Source: Candidatus Aenigmatarchaeota archaeon (GTDB lineage: Archaea > Aenigmatarchaeota > Aenigmatarchaeia > GW2011-AR5). Taken from it: 6,448 bases of DNA. The notes beneath the pieces were generated by a model that made no database searches, was not told where the DNA came from, and saw only the letters and a list, made by a program, of their open reading frames with translations. A program made the translations under genes and the position numbers. Of the stretch, positions 1 to 5,265 are shown in pieces. Numbering within the stretch: the first letter of the stretch is position 1; each line of letters begins with the position of its first letter. The stretch covers positions 1 through 6,448 of the forward strand of contig JACQIE010000063.1 of NCBI GenBank assembly GCA_016198645.1, given 5' to 3'.

Positions 1-73
1 GGGCCTGTAGTCTAGCTTGGTAGGATCCGGCCTTGGGGTGGCCGAGACCTGAGTTCAAATCTCAGCGGGCCCA
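1..73 (+). tRNA. tRNA-Pro (anticodon GGG)
   Basis: The sequence folds into a complete cloverleaf. The acceptor stem GGGCCTG pairs with CGGGCCC (one T-G wobble) and is followed by discriminator A73. The D-stem is GTCT/GGAT, the anticodon stem CGGCC/GGCCG with loop TTGGGGT, and the T-arm CTGAG-TTCAAAT-CTCAG. The anticodon at 35-37 is GGG, which reads proline CCC/CCU codons. There is no intron and no encoded CCA (TCC follows A73), as is common in archaea. The gene begins at the first base of the window, so its promoter cannot be seen. Confidence 0.95.
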
Positions 74-81
74 TCCCAATC

Positions 82-104
82 CTTTTCTTTTAGAAAAAGA
101 AAAG
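82..104. terminator. A/T-rich perfect hairpin after tRNA-Pro, possible terminator
   Basis: CTTTTCTTTT (82-91) and AAAAGAAAAG (95-104) form a perfect 10-bp inverted repeat around a 3-nt loop, starting 9 nt after the tRNA 3' end. Archaeal termination usually depends on T-runs rather than GC-rich hairpins. Here the non-template strand has two T4 runs for + strand transcription and T4-T5 runs for - strand transcription. The element lies between convergent transcription units, which fits a bidirectional terminator. That role is inferred. Confidence 0.45.
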
Positions 105-119
105 TCTAGGGTTTATCCC

Positions 120-131
120 AAAGAAAAATTA
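120..131 (-). terminator. T-run terminator candidate for the 50-aa membrane protein gene
   Basis: On the - strand this reads as a T5 run followed by CTTT, about 60 nt after the stop codon at 189. This type of oligo-T signal is typical of archaeal termination. The rest of the gap 74-188 is AT-rich and contains no ORF I would call. Confidence 0.3.
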
Positions 132-188
132 TATCTGATTTTATTTTTCCGAACGAAACTGTCATGATATAAATTTTTCCGTTTTATT

Positions 189-341
189 CTACTTCTGAAT
201 CGCCTCGTCAATCTGGTCCAGCGCGACGATTATCAGGAAAATCCACCAGACGAACGGAACGCCATAGGCGATGATGGTGCCGATGTAGACGAAAGTGCCC
301 ATGGGCAGGCTCAGGATTATCTTCTTTATGAGCTCGTTCAT
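189..341 (-). CDS. small membrane protein (50 aa), function unknown
   Basis: The 50-aa product begins MNELIKKIILS and continues as an almost uninterrupted hydrophobic stretch (about residues 6-42, with VWWIFLIIV in the second half), then ends in the polar tail DQIDEAIQK. This is long enough for two short membrane segments with a turn near the YGVP region, or for one long one. A longer frame open upstream to 503 reads through the end of the neighbouring PIN gene. I chose the ATG at 341 because an archaeal TATA-like TTAAATAC sits 24-32 nt upstream, the spacing of a leaderless transcript. No family is recognised. It lies 28 bp downstream of the PIN-domain gene on the same strand, but its own promoter argues for at least partly independent expression. 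Confidence 0.6.
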   Translation of the reverse strand: MNELIKKIILSLPMGTFVYIGTIIAYGVPFVWWIFLIIVALDQIDEAIQK

Positions 342-365
342 AAGGACTATTTTATCCGGAAAAAA

Positions 366-373
366 GTATTTAA
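366..373 (-). promoter_or_regulatory. TATA box for the 50-aa membrane protein
   Basis: The - strand reads TTAAATAC, with its upstream edge about 32 nt from the ATG at 341. A transcript starting about 25 nt downstream of the box would begin at or next to the start codon. The box overlaps the TAA stop (370-372) of the PIN-domain gene. Confidence 0.5.
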
Positions 374-1476
374 GCACGGGCTTCTGCACGCAGCGCGGTG
401 CGCATCTCCCCGAAGTGCCGACCGTAGAAGTCCGCGAGTGCGCGGCCGGTTTCCGGCGCGTTCCTTTCCATGTACCCGGAGCTGATAAGGAACCACGGAA
501 CACTTAGCGTTTTTTCCTCCATGTATATTACCTTCCTGCGCATCGCCAGATGCCTTGAATATTCCACGGGCTCAAATAACCCATGTTTCGACGAACGCGC
601 GATTTCCATTACGCCGAATGTCCTGAACCGTCTCTGCACATAAGCGTCCATATGCCTGTATCTGCTGGCTATTTTCACCTTCATGCTCTCTGTTATGTTT
701 CCTGTGCCGTCATAATCCTCGATGTCCATGACGAGCACCGGATAACGTTTCACGGATGCATCCTCGAAAGTGAACGACTTGCCCATCGGATGCACGGAAA
801 CGCCCACTTCCTGCGTCTTCCCTCCATAAGGGACTTTCGCGCATAGCAGATAGTAATCGGTCTGCGATGATCCCGGAATCCCGTAAAGAATGCCCAGTGC
901 TTCCGGCAACAACACGATAGGAGCGTGCGGACTGCCGTCTGCCGTCAATGAATGCACGGTCGCGTCTTTCAGAGTTATCGCAAATTCTCCCGGAACGTGG
1001 GAATTTGGAAACATTTCCTGCAGCGCCTTTGAGGGTCCTATTATGTCCTCATCGCCGGAAAGAATATAACATTCTTTTCCGTTTCTGGCCTCTTCTATTG
1101 CGTGCGCCACAACCGACTGGTCCGCATGAGACAGCCGGATTCCTCTATCCGCTTTCCTTGAGTTTTCCGTCCACAACACCCATGCGGCCATCATATCATG
1201 CGCAGGCTCCTTATTCGTGAGATGCGCCTGCATCACGCGAGCGTAATGACTGACAGTGAGCGGCGCTCCGTAGGAATCACATGCCGAACGTTCGTGCAAC
1301 GTCCCGTATTCCTGGGATATGCGCCACGGGACCAGTAATTTCACGTCTTCGTCGTGGGAGTTTATTCTTGACCGGACTCTAGCTAACTTCGATATCGCTC
1401 CCAAGTCGTTTCTCCCATGATCCACGAACCATGACGTATCCCCTATAACAATGGGATGTACGTCTTCCTGCGCCAT
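370..1476 (-). CDS. PIN-like domain protein with unknown C-terminal domain
   Basis: The product is 368 aa. The N-terminal ~165 residues look like a PIN-type ribonuclease fold: a first strand ending IVIGDTSWFVDH (Asp13), an acidic residue in ISQEYGTL (Glu56), HADQSVVAHAIEEA (Asp119) and ILSGDEDI (Asp142/Asp144). These would be the four acidic metal-binding positions. PIN domains cleave RNA in toxin-antitoxin pairs, ribosome biogenesis and decay. The C-terminal half (about 170-368) is not recognised. It carries conserved-looking blocks such as VLVMDIEDYDGTG and a basic stretch AMRRKVIY, and has no membrane segment. No antitoxin-like partner adjoins it, so a classical VapC role is unlikely, and 368 aa is far longer than a VapC. 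The ATG at 1476 is about 25 nt from a T-rich TATA element, so the mRNA is probably leaderless. Confidence 0.75.
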   Translation of the reverse strand: MAQEDVHPIVIGDTSWFVDHGRNDLGAISKLARVRSRINSHDEDVKLLVPWRISQEYGTLHERSACDSYGAPLTVSHYARVMQAHLTNKEPAHDMMAAWVLWTENSRKADRGIRLSHADQSVVAHAIEEARNGKECYILSGDEDIIGPSKALQEMFPNSHVPGEFAITLKDATVHSLTADGSPHAPIVLLPEALGILYGIPGSSQTDYYLLCAKVPYGGKTQEVGVSVHPMGKSFTFEDASVKRYPVLVMDIEDYDGTGNITESMKVKIASRYRHMDAYVQRRFRTFGVMEIARSSKHGLFEPVEYSRHLAMRRKVIYMEEKTLSVPWFLISSGYMERNAPETGRALADFYGRHFGEMRTALRAEARA

Positions 1477-1496
1477 TTAACACATACAAACGCAAA

Positions 1497-1506
1497 GCAT
1501 AAAAAC
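1497..1506. promoter_or_regulatory. shared divergent TATA-like element
   Basis: The motif reads GCATAAAAAC on + and GTTTTTATGC on -. It is centred about 23 nt before the + strand ATG at 1524 and about 25 nt before the - strand ATG at 1476. The two genes are only 47 bp apart, and this is the only AT-rich block at promoter distance for both. One element, or two overlapping ones, may therefore direct both leaderless transcripts. Confidence 0.45.
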
Positions 1507-1523
1507 CATGCCGATAAGCATCT

Positions 1524-1652
1524 ATGATGACAATGTGCGAATCGTGCGGCGAAGAAACTGACGAACAGGAAATGAAGGAAGTCAAGTTCTACGGCTCGCG
1601 GTCGCTGCTTTGCAAGAAGTGCGCCGCATACATGGCAAAGGGTCAGGGGTAG
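1524..1652 (+). CDS. zinc-ribbon mini-protein (42 aa)
   Basis: A short frame encodes 42 aa starting MMTMCESCGEE. It has two CxxC knuckles, CESC (residues 5-8) and CKKC (30-33), separated by 21 residues containing VKFYGSRSLLC. This is a treble-clef or zinc-ribbon arrangement that would bind one Zn2+. Tiny one-ribbon proteins are abundant in archaea and usually have RNA-, DNA- or protein-binding roles; the exact function is unknown. In-frame ATGs occur at 1524, 1527 and 1533. The first fits the TATA-like element about 23 nt upstream. The stop TAG at 1650-1652 lies 3 bp from the 3' end of the convergent tRNA-Gly. The frame is antisense to the last codons of the endonuclease read-through frame. 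Confidence 0.7.
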   Translation: MMTMCESCGEETDEQEMKEVKFYGSRSLLCKKCAAYMAKGQG

Positions 1653-2736
1653 ATATGCGCCCGGCGGGATTTGAACCCACGTCGTGAGCTTTTTCCTGTG
1701 TATTGGGAAGCTCACATCCTTTAGCGAGCAAGCTTGCCGCTAGACTACGAGCGCGCGTTGAAACAGGCAGTATACGCAACAGGTCTTCTCTATGAGGAAC
1801 ATGCCCCGTTTCTTTAAATATAGCATACCGTGTAATGTTTTTCTGATTTGATGTCCCTATCACTCTGAAGTATTTGTTCACATCTTTTTGTTTTTGCACT
1901 CTAAAACATATAGTGCCTTTTTTGGGCATGTGGAATCCCAATCTTTCCAATCCTTCATAGGTGTCGGTAAGCAATGGGTACGAGAACGATTTGAATTCTA
2001 TCAATGCCCGTGAGTAATTCTTCTGCTTGTCAAAAATTCCACCGTCGGTGTCTATCAGTCCTCTTAAACACCATCTCAGAAGTTGTTTATCTTTTCGCAC
2101 GAATTCCGGGATTCTAACGCCGTTTTTTACTTTGTTGCCGACCGTCATACCTGCCCCCTCAAGGAAACTGACCAGTTTCCTTGAGTTCACGACCAGATAT
2201 ATACACTTTGGGTTGTTGGGTTTGATTCGCATCCTCGGCACAACATTGAACAATTCGTGTATCACGTCTGAAACGTAAATGGCGTAATCCAACTCCAGAG
2301 GACTTTCCAATGATATTTCTATTCCATTCTGTGACAAGTGCCCATCACCCAACATTATCCCTACGAATTCTGCCAGTCTTGGGCTTGACTTACGCGGGAA
2401 CGATATGTTTACAACTCTGCAGAGCCTATTTTTCTCCAGAGATATGGCTCCGCCTATCTTCTGCCCCCAATTTGATTCTCTTGTCTCTAGTATGTAATTT
2501 TTTTCCACGTTATTCCAATCTAAGTCAGAGTATAGTTCAACCATCCGCCTTGTTATACCCATAGGCATTGTCCTCTTCTCAATCCCCCAATCATGCATCA
2601 CAGTAAACTCGGAAACTCCTAACTTCTCCCCGAGCTTCTTCCAAGAGAACCCGCCGTGTTTTTTCACGCGAAGAAGCAACTTTCGTTGCATCCCTTTTCT
2701 GAATTTCAGCCTCATATCTATGATTCTTTCCGCCAT
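1582..2736 (-). CDS. LAGLIDADG homing endonuclease, frame continuing through tRNA-Gly
   Basis: The product is 384 aa from the ATG at 2736. Residues about 17-60 form a helix-turn-helix (SWKKLGEKLGVSEFTVMHDW). The two LAGLIDADG helices are FVGIMLGDGHL (124-134, Asp131) and LRGLIDTDGGIF (224-235, Asp231), so it is a single-chain double-motif enzyme with both catalytic acids present. Such enzymes make a site-specific double-strand break and spread by homing. The family-like C-terminus (RYAIFKETGHVP, then ILPV) ends just before the tRNA. No stop follows: residues about 328-384 are translated from the entire tRNA-Gly and from DNA antisense to the zinc-ribbon gene. The gene is clearly more AT-rich than its neighbours, which suggests transfer. 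I chose 2736 because TATAAATA lies 24-31 nt upstream. The frame is open to an ATG at 2814, which also has a TATA-like box, so a start there (410 aa) cannot be excluded. Confidence 0.88.
   Translation of the reverse strand: MAERIIDMRLKFRKGMQRKLLLRVKKHGGFSWKKLGEKLGVSEFTVMHDWGIEKRTMPMGITRRMVELYSDLDWNNVEKNYILETRESNWGQKIGGAISLEKNRLCRVVNISFPRKSSPRLAEFVGIMLGDGHLSQNGIEISLESPLELDYAIYVSDVIHELFNVVPRMRIKPNNPKCIYLVVNSRKLVSFLEGAGMTVGNKVKNGVRIPEFVRKDKQLLRWCLRGLIDTDGGIFDKQKNYSRALIEFKSFSYPLLTDTYEGLERLGFHMPKKGTICFRVQKQKDVNKYFRVIGTSNQKNITRYAIFKETGHVPHREDLLRILPVSTRARSLAASLLAKGCELPNTQEKAHDVGSNPAGRISTPDPLPCMRRTSCKAATASRRT
1691..1703 (-). other. canonical 37/38 tRNA intron (13 nt)
   Basis: The intron is ATACACAGGAAAA. 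Exon TTCC (positions 32-35) pairs with intron GGAA as the 4-bp central helix. The 5' bulge is CAA (cut after position 37) and the 3' bulge is AAA (cut after the second A), directly against anticodon stem GCTCA. The remaining 6-nt intron loop has no inner helix, so this is again the relaxed hBH form. Splicing yields loop TTCCCAA. Confidence 0.9.
1721..1735 (-). other. non-canonical tRNA intron in the D-loop (15 nt)
   Basis: The insert AAGCTTGCTCGCTAA separates D-loop nucleotides 20 and 21. Exon AGCG, directly after the D-stem, pairs with intron CGCT to give a 4-bp central helix. A 3-nt bulge GCA follows on the 5' side (cut after GC). A 3-nt bulge AAA lies on the 3' side (cut after AA) before D-stem GGAT. 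This is a relaxed bulge-helix-bulge (hBH), the substrate of the archaeal tRNA splicing endonuclease. Splicing restores D-loop AGCGGCA, a standard archaeal form with G18-G19. The length of 15 nt keeps the overlapping endonuclease frame in phase. Confidence 0.75.
1813..1822 (-). promoter_or_regulatory. possible tRNA-Gly promoter inside the endonuclease frame
   Basis: The - strand reads TATATTTAAA, a strong archaeal TATA match, 59-68 nt upstream of the mature tRNA 5' end. Transcription about 25 nt downstream would give a 5' leader of roughly 35 nt for RNase P to remove. It is embedded in codons for the endonuclease residues YAIFK. It would let the tRNA be transcribed independently of the endonuclease gene. 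Confidence 0.45.
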
Positions 2737-2758
2737 TATACTAAATAGAGTAGACCAA

Positions 2759-2768
2759 TTATTTATAG
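2759..2768 (-). promoter_or_regulatory. TATA box of the homing endonuclease gene
   Basis: TATAAATA occupies 2767-2760 on -, 31 to 24 nt upstream of the A of the ATG at 2736, which is the spacing of a leaderless transcript. A second TATA-like stretch (TATATATT, 2846-2839) stands at a similar distance from the alternative ATG at 2814, so the start choice rests on judgement. The intergenic gap 2737-2853 otherwise shows only a weak inverted repeat TTTCCG/CGGAAA (2822-2827 and 2847-2852). Confidence 0.55.
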
Positions 2769-2853
2769 AATACACGCTCCGATTCCCGGATGGTGCATTG
2801 CTGTCCAGAATCATTCTCTTGTTTCCGGCCGGCTGCCGAATATATACGGAAAT

Positions 2854-4848
2854 TCAATATCCGCCGCCACTACTGCTGCCGCCGGTTGCCGTTTGCTCAA
2901 AGGTTACGACTTGCGCAACAGGCGGTTTAAGCAGGCTGTGGTCATTGTTATGAAGCTCCACGCGTATCGTGTGCTCACCTTCCGGCACGCCCGTGAATAA
3001 GTGCGTTGTCTCCGGGCTGACCGCTTCCTTCTCATCAAGATAGTAATGCAAGTGGCCCTCGCCTTTCCGCGCGGCCCCGCCCGCGGGCAGCAAAATAAAG
3101 TTCTTCACGCCCACTTTAACTTCCGCGGACGTCCCGCGCACAATATGGCCGTCGCCGGGACTCGTGATTTCCAGCGCGGGCAACTTCGCTTTTATCGCCA
3201 GTTCGGCTTTTTTCTCCAGTCTCTCCTCGATTTTTCCATTTTTCTCGCAGATTTCACCCATATTGCGGACTATCCTTGCCGAAGCCGAAGCTTCGGACAG
3301 GAGCATGGCTCCTTTTGAATAGTCACCGGCAGCTATAGCGCTGTCTGCTTCTTCTTTGAGAGATTTCACCTTTGATAAAAACGGCTCCATGTCTATAGTG
3401 GCGCCGCATCTTTCGCCGAGCCTCGCGAGCCTGCTCTCCATACTGGAAATTTCCCGACTAATGCCCGCAGATTTATCCGCTAGCCCTTCTTCCTCGCCTT
3501 CTGCCGTGATTTTTATTTTCAACTTTTCCCGCAAAGCCCACCTTGCTTCTTCCACGGTGCTCAGCGCATTGAACAGTTCAATCTTCGCGCCCTCGACATC
3601 GGGGCTTGCAATTATTTTTGCCCTGATTGAAGGAAGCCTGTCAAGGGCTTCCCTAACTTTGCCGAGATGCGCCGCTGAATCGGCTGCGCCTTCGAGCTCC
3701 AGCTCTACAAGCCTGTTTTCCGTTTCATTGAAAACGCCGAGAAGACGCTTTCTGGCTGCGCCGGCGGCGCGGGTTTCCTTATTCCTAGTTTTTTCCCATT
3801 CGGAACGGAATTCGTCCAGCAGCTTCAGCGAAACTTCTTCGTGGCTGCCTGAAACCTGCTTCAAAGAGACTTGTGCGGCAAGGGCGGAAGCAATCTGCTG
3901 CGACAGAGCAGGCGCGCCGACTACGCGCACGTCCGTTATGTTGCTCTCCTTTATTTTTTCTATGATGCCGCCAATCTCCGCCATGCTTGAAACAAACCTT
4001 ATTATGCTCCTGTTATTCGGATGCGCGCCGATGACGGCAGCATCGCGGAAAGACTGTGCCGCGACTATTATCATCCCCGGTTTCACGCCTTCGCTTCTTG
4101 CCCTGCTTTCAATCTCGTTCCCGACCTCATCCGCTGCGTTGCCCTGCACGATTTTCACGCTGAATTTCGCAAGCTGGCTCGTATCAGGTGTTTTTGAAAC
4201 TATCCACGTCTCGTTCACGCCCAGTCCGCGCAGAGCGGCAAGGACGTCTGCGGGCATGGTACCGGCAGGTACGGGAATAAGCATGCACTTGAGCCCGCTT
4301 GCAAGGGAAGATGCATGGATGAGCAGCTCTGTGTCTGCGGCGGGGTTTTTCGTATCATCGGCGAGGACGGCGCATCCTGCGCCTTCCGGCCAGAAGAATT
4401 TTGCAACCTCCAGCGCGGTGCCTGTCCGCTCGACTCCCCACAGGCGGACAGTGGCCGCGAAAGACAGTTCCGCCATCGCCTCGGGCTTCACCACAGCAGG
4501 CCCGCCGACAACTATTATTTTTTTCACGCCAAGCGACGATATTTTTTCTTTCACATCGCCGGAGATGAAACCATCCTTGGCAATGAGAACCGGAATGCCT
4601 GCCTTGTCTGCTGCCGGCTTTGCAACCAGCATATCCACCGACGTTATGTCAGTTGCTATCATCACCGCATCAACCGCAAATGCGACGCCGGAGCTGATAA
4701 GCAAAGATAACGCAACAAAACCCAGAAATGCGGCTTTCGTATCATCTGGCTTTGCACAAAAAGTCGTGGGCATGACTATCATGCCCACTAACGCGTCAGG
4801 ATATTGGCGCAGAAGCGGCCAATATCCTAACTTTTTGTGCAACGCCAT
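2854..4848 (-). CDS. cell-surface protein: CWB2-like region, helical region and DUF4399-like C-terminal domain
   Basis: The product is 664 aa. A hydrophobic signal segment (about 38-58, FLGFVALSLLISS, ending VAFA before VDAV) indicates export. It is preceded by an unusually long N-region that coincides with the inverted-repeat element at 4752-4842. Residues about 62-325 look like cell-wall-binding repeat 2 (CWB2) units: VMIATD near 62, KKIIVVGGPAVV (109-120), VLADD (161-165), and a later VRVVGAPAL (308-315). In bacteria CWB2 binds secondary wall polymers; in archaea a role at the S-layer or surface is inferred. Residues about 336-556 are highly charged and probably helical or coiled-coil. Residues about 558-652 form a beta domain with HLHYYLD, HLFTGVPEGEHTIRVEL and NNDHSLLKPP, resembling DUF4399. 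The tail is TGGSSSGGGY and no C-terminal membrane anchor is visible. It is the last gene of the operon, 24 nt after the cupredoxin. An AAGGGAG ribosome site (4860-4854) precedes ATG 4848. Internal starts (residues 23 or 26) are possible. Confidence 0.82.
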   Translation of the reverse strand: MALHKKLGYWPLLRQYPDALVGMIVMPTTFCAKPDDTKAAFLGFVALSLLISSGVAFAVDAVMIATDITSVDMLVAKPAADKAGIPVLIAKDGFISGDVKEKISSLGVKKIIVVGGPAVVKPEAMAELSFAATVRLWGVERTGTALEVAKFFWPEGAGCAVLADDTKNPAADTELLIHASSLASGLKCMLIPVPAGTMPADVLAALRGLGVNETWIVSKTPDTSQLAKFSVKIVQGNAADEVGNEIESRARSEGVKPGMIIVAAQSFRDAAVIGAHPNNRSIIRFVSSMAEIGGIIEKIKESNITDVRVVGAPALSQQIASALAAQVSLKQVSGSHEEVSLKLLDEFRSEWEKTRNKETRAAGAARKRLLGVFNETENRLVELELEGAADSAAHLGKVREALDRLPSIRAKIIASPDVEGAKIELFNALSTVEEARWALREKLKIKITAEGEEEGLADKSAGISREISSMESRLARLGERCGATIDMEPFLSKVKSLKEEADSAIAAGDYSKGAMLLSEASASARIVRNMGEICEKNGKIEERLEKKAELAIKAKLPALEITSPGDGHIVRGTSAEVKVGVKNFILLPAGGAARKGEGHLHYYLDEKEAVSPETTHLFTGVPEGEHTIRVELHNNDHSLLKPPVAQVVTFEQTATGGSSSGGGY
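4752..4842. repeat. 91-bp element with 13-bp terminal inverted repeats and two internal hairpins
   Basis: The outer arms TTGCACAAAAAGT (4752-4764) and ACTTTTTGTGCAA (4830-4842) are perfect reverse complements over 13 bp. Inside are two hairpins. The first is GTGGGCATGA-CTA-TCATGCCCAC (4766-4788, 10 perfect bp, 3-nt loop). The second is AGGATATTGG with CCAATATCCT (4798-4807 and 4819-4828), extended by CGC-AGAA-GCG with one bulged G. The linker between them is 4789-4797. As RNA this folds into a three-way junction; as DNA it is cruciform-prone. It starts 7 nt after the A of the 664-aa gene's ATG and codes for residues about 3-33, before the signal segment. Two readings are possible: a small non-autonomous mobile element, or a structured mRNA regulator. 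No target-site duplication is obvious. Confidence 0.85.
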
Positions 4849-4872
4849 ATCAGCTCCCTTTTCGCGCTGTCA

Positions 4873-5253
4873 TCACTCCACTACAATGGTTCCGAAAAAC
4901 CCTGTATTCGTGCAGCAGTTCAGATGGTCATGATATCTCCACTCGCCTTTATGCGTGAACGTAAAATCGAAATGCTCGCCCTGTGCCAGAGGCCTGCACG
5001 CGTCGAACTTGCTGCCGATGCATCCCCCGCCCTCGGGATAAACCGTATGGGTCGGATGCATTGCCGATGCAGGCTGGTGAGCGGACGCATCCTTGTTTAC
5101 AAAGGCAACCGTGTCGCCCTCTTTTATCGCCAGCATGGCCGGGCTGAAGCCCGACGGAGTAATGTCTACAATCTTCGCGCCTGCCGGTATCGGCGGCTGC
5201 ACACAGCCGCTTGCCAGAAGCACGGCCACCATCAAAATCGGAACGTTTCTCAT
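4873..5253 (-). CDS. cupredoxin-domain lipoprotein
   Basis: The product is 126 aa. It begins with a short signal peptide ending in the lipobox LASGC (Cys17 lipidated), so the protein should be anchored on the outer face of the membrane. The mature part is one cupredoxin beta-sandwich: FSPAMLAIKEGDTVAFVNKD (36-55), a His cluster AHQPASAMHPTH (His59, 66, 69), CIGSKFDAC (78-86), FDFTFTHKGEWRYHDH (95-110) and GTIVVE at the end. Cupredoxins bind copper for electron transfer or copper handling. Here the position usually held by the type-1 Cys ligand appears to be Asp109 in YHDH, with Cys113-Cys114 just after, so the copper site may be atypical or lost. I chose ATG 5253 because GAGGTGAT (5265-5258) lies 4 nt upstream and because it gives the lipobox at the right place. 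The TGA of the preceding gene lies inside that ribosome site. Confidence 0.9.
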   Translation of the reverse strand: MRNVPILMVAVLLASGCVQPPIPAGAKIVDITPSGFSPAMLAIKEGDTVAFVNKDASAHQPASAMHPTHTVYPEGGGCIGSKFDACRPLAQGEHFDFTFTHKGEWRYHDHLNCCTNTGFFGTIVVE

Positions 5254-5257
5254 GCCA

Positions 5258-5265
5258 ATCACCTC
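5258..5265 (-). promoter_or_regulatory. ribosome-binding site overlapping the upstream stop codon
   Basis: GAGGTGAT on - matches the archaeal anti-Shine-Dalgarno sequence over 8 nt and lies 4 nt before the cupredoxin ATG. The TGA stop of the 91-aa gene (5261-5259) is part of it, which implies translational coupling. It fixes the cupredoxin start at 5253. Confidence 0.8.

Larger units (their letters stand above)
1656..1754 (-). tRNA. tRNA-Gly (anticodon CCC) with two introns
   Basis: Read on -, the acceptor GCGCTCG (1754-1748) pairs with CGGGCGC (1663-1657), followed by discriminator A at 1656. The T-arm is GTGGG-TTCAAAT-CCCGC, the D-stem GTCT/GGAT and the anticodon stem TGAGC/GCTCA. The gene is 99 nt long. 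Removing a 15-nt D-loop insert (1735-1721) and a 13-nt anticodon-loop insert (1703-1691) leaves a normal 71-nt tRNA with D-loop AGCGGCA and anticodon loop TTCCCAA, anticodon CCC. No CCA is encoded. The whole gene lies inside the open frame of the upstream homing endonuclease on the same strand. The convergent zinc-ribbon gene ends 3 bp away. Confidence 0.92.

Noticed and set aside
189..503. Longer 104-aa version of the small membrane protein
   Set aside because: The first 54 codons are out-of-frame sequence of the PIN gene's end, and the promoter supports the ATG at 341.
2770..2820. Possible 5' half of a tRNA upstream of the endonuclease, which would make the endonuclease intron-encoded
   Set aside because: No stretch here pairs with the acceptor, D or anticodon arms, and the tRNA-Gly downstream is already complete.
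3356..4933. Long + strand frame (525 aa) opposite the surface-protein gene
   Set aside because: It is exactly antisense to a gene with clear signal peptide, domains, ribosome site and operon context. Its product is a low-complexity Ser/Ala/Pro-rich chain with no recognisable domain, typical of a shadow of codons with GC-rich third positions.
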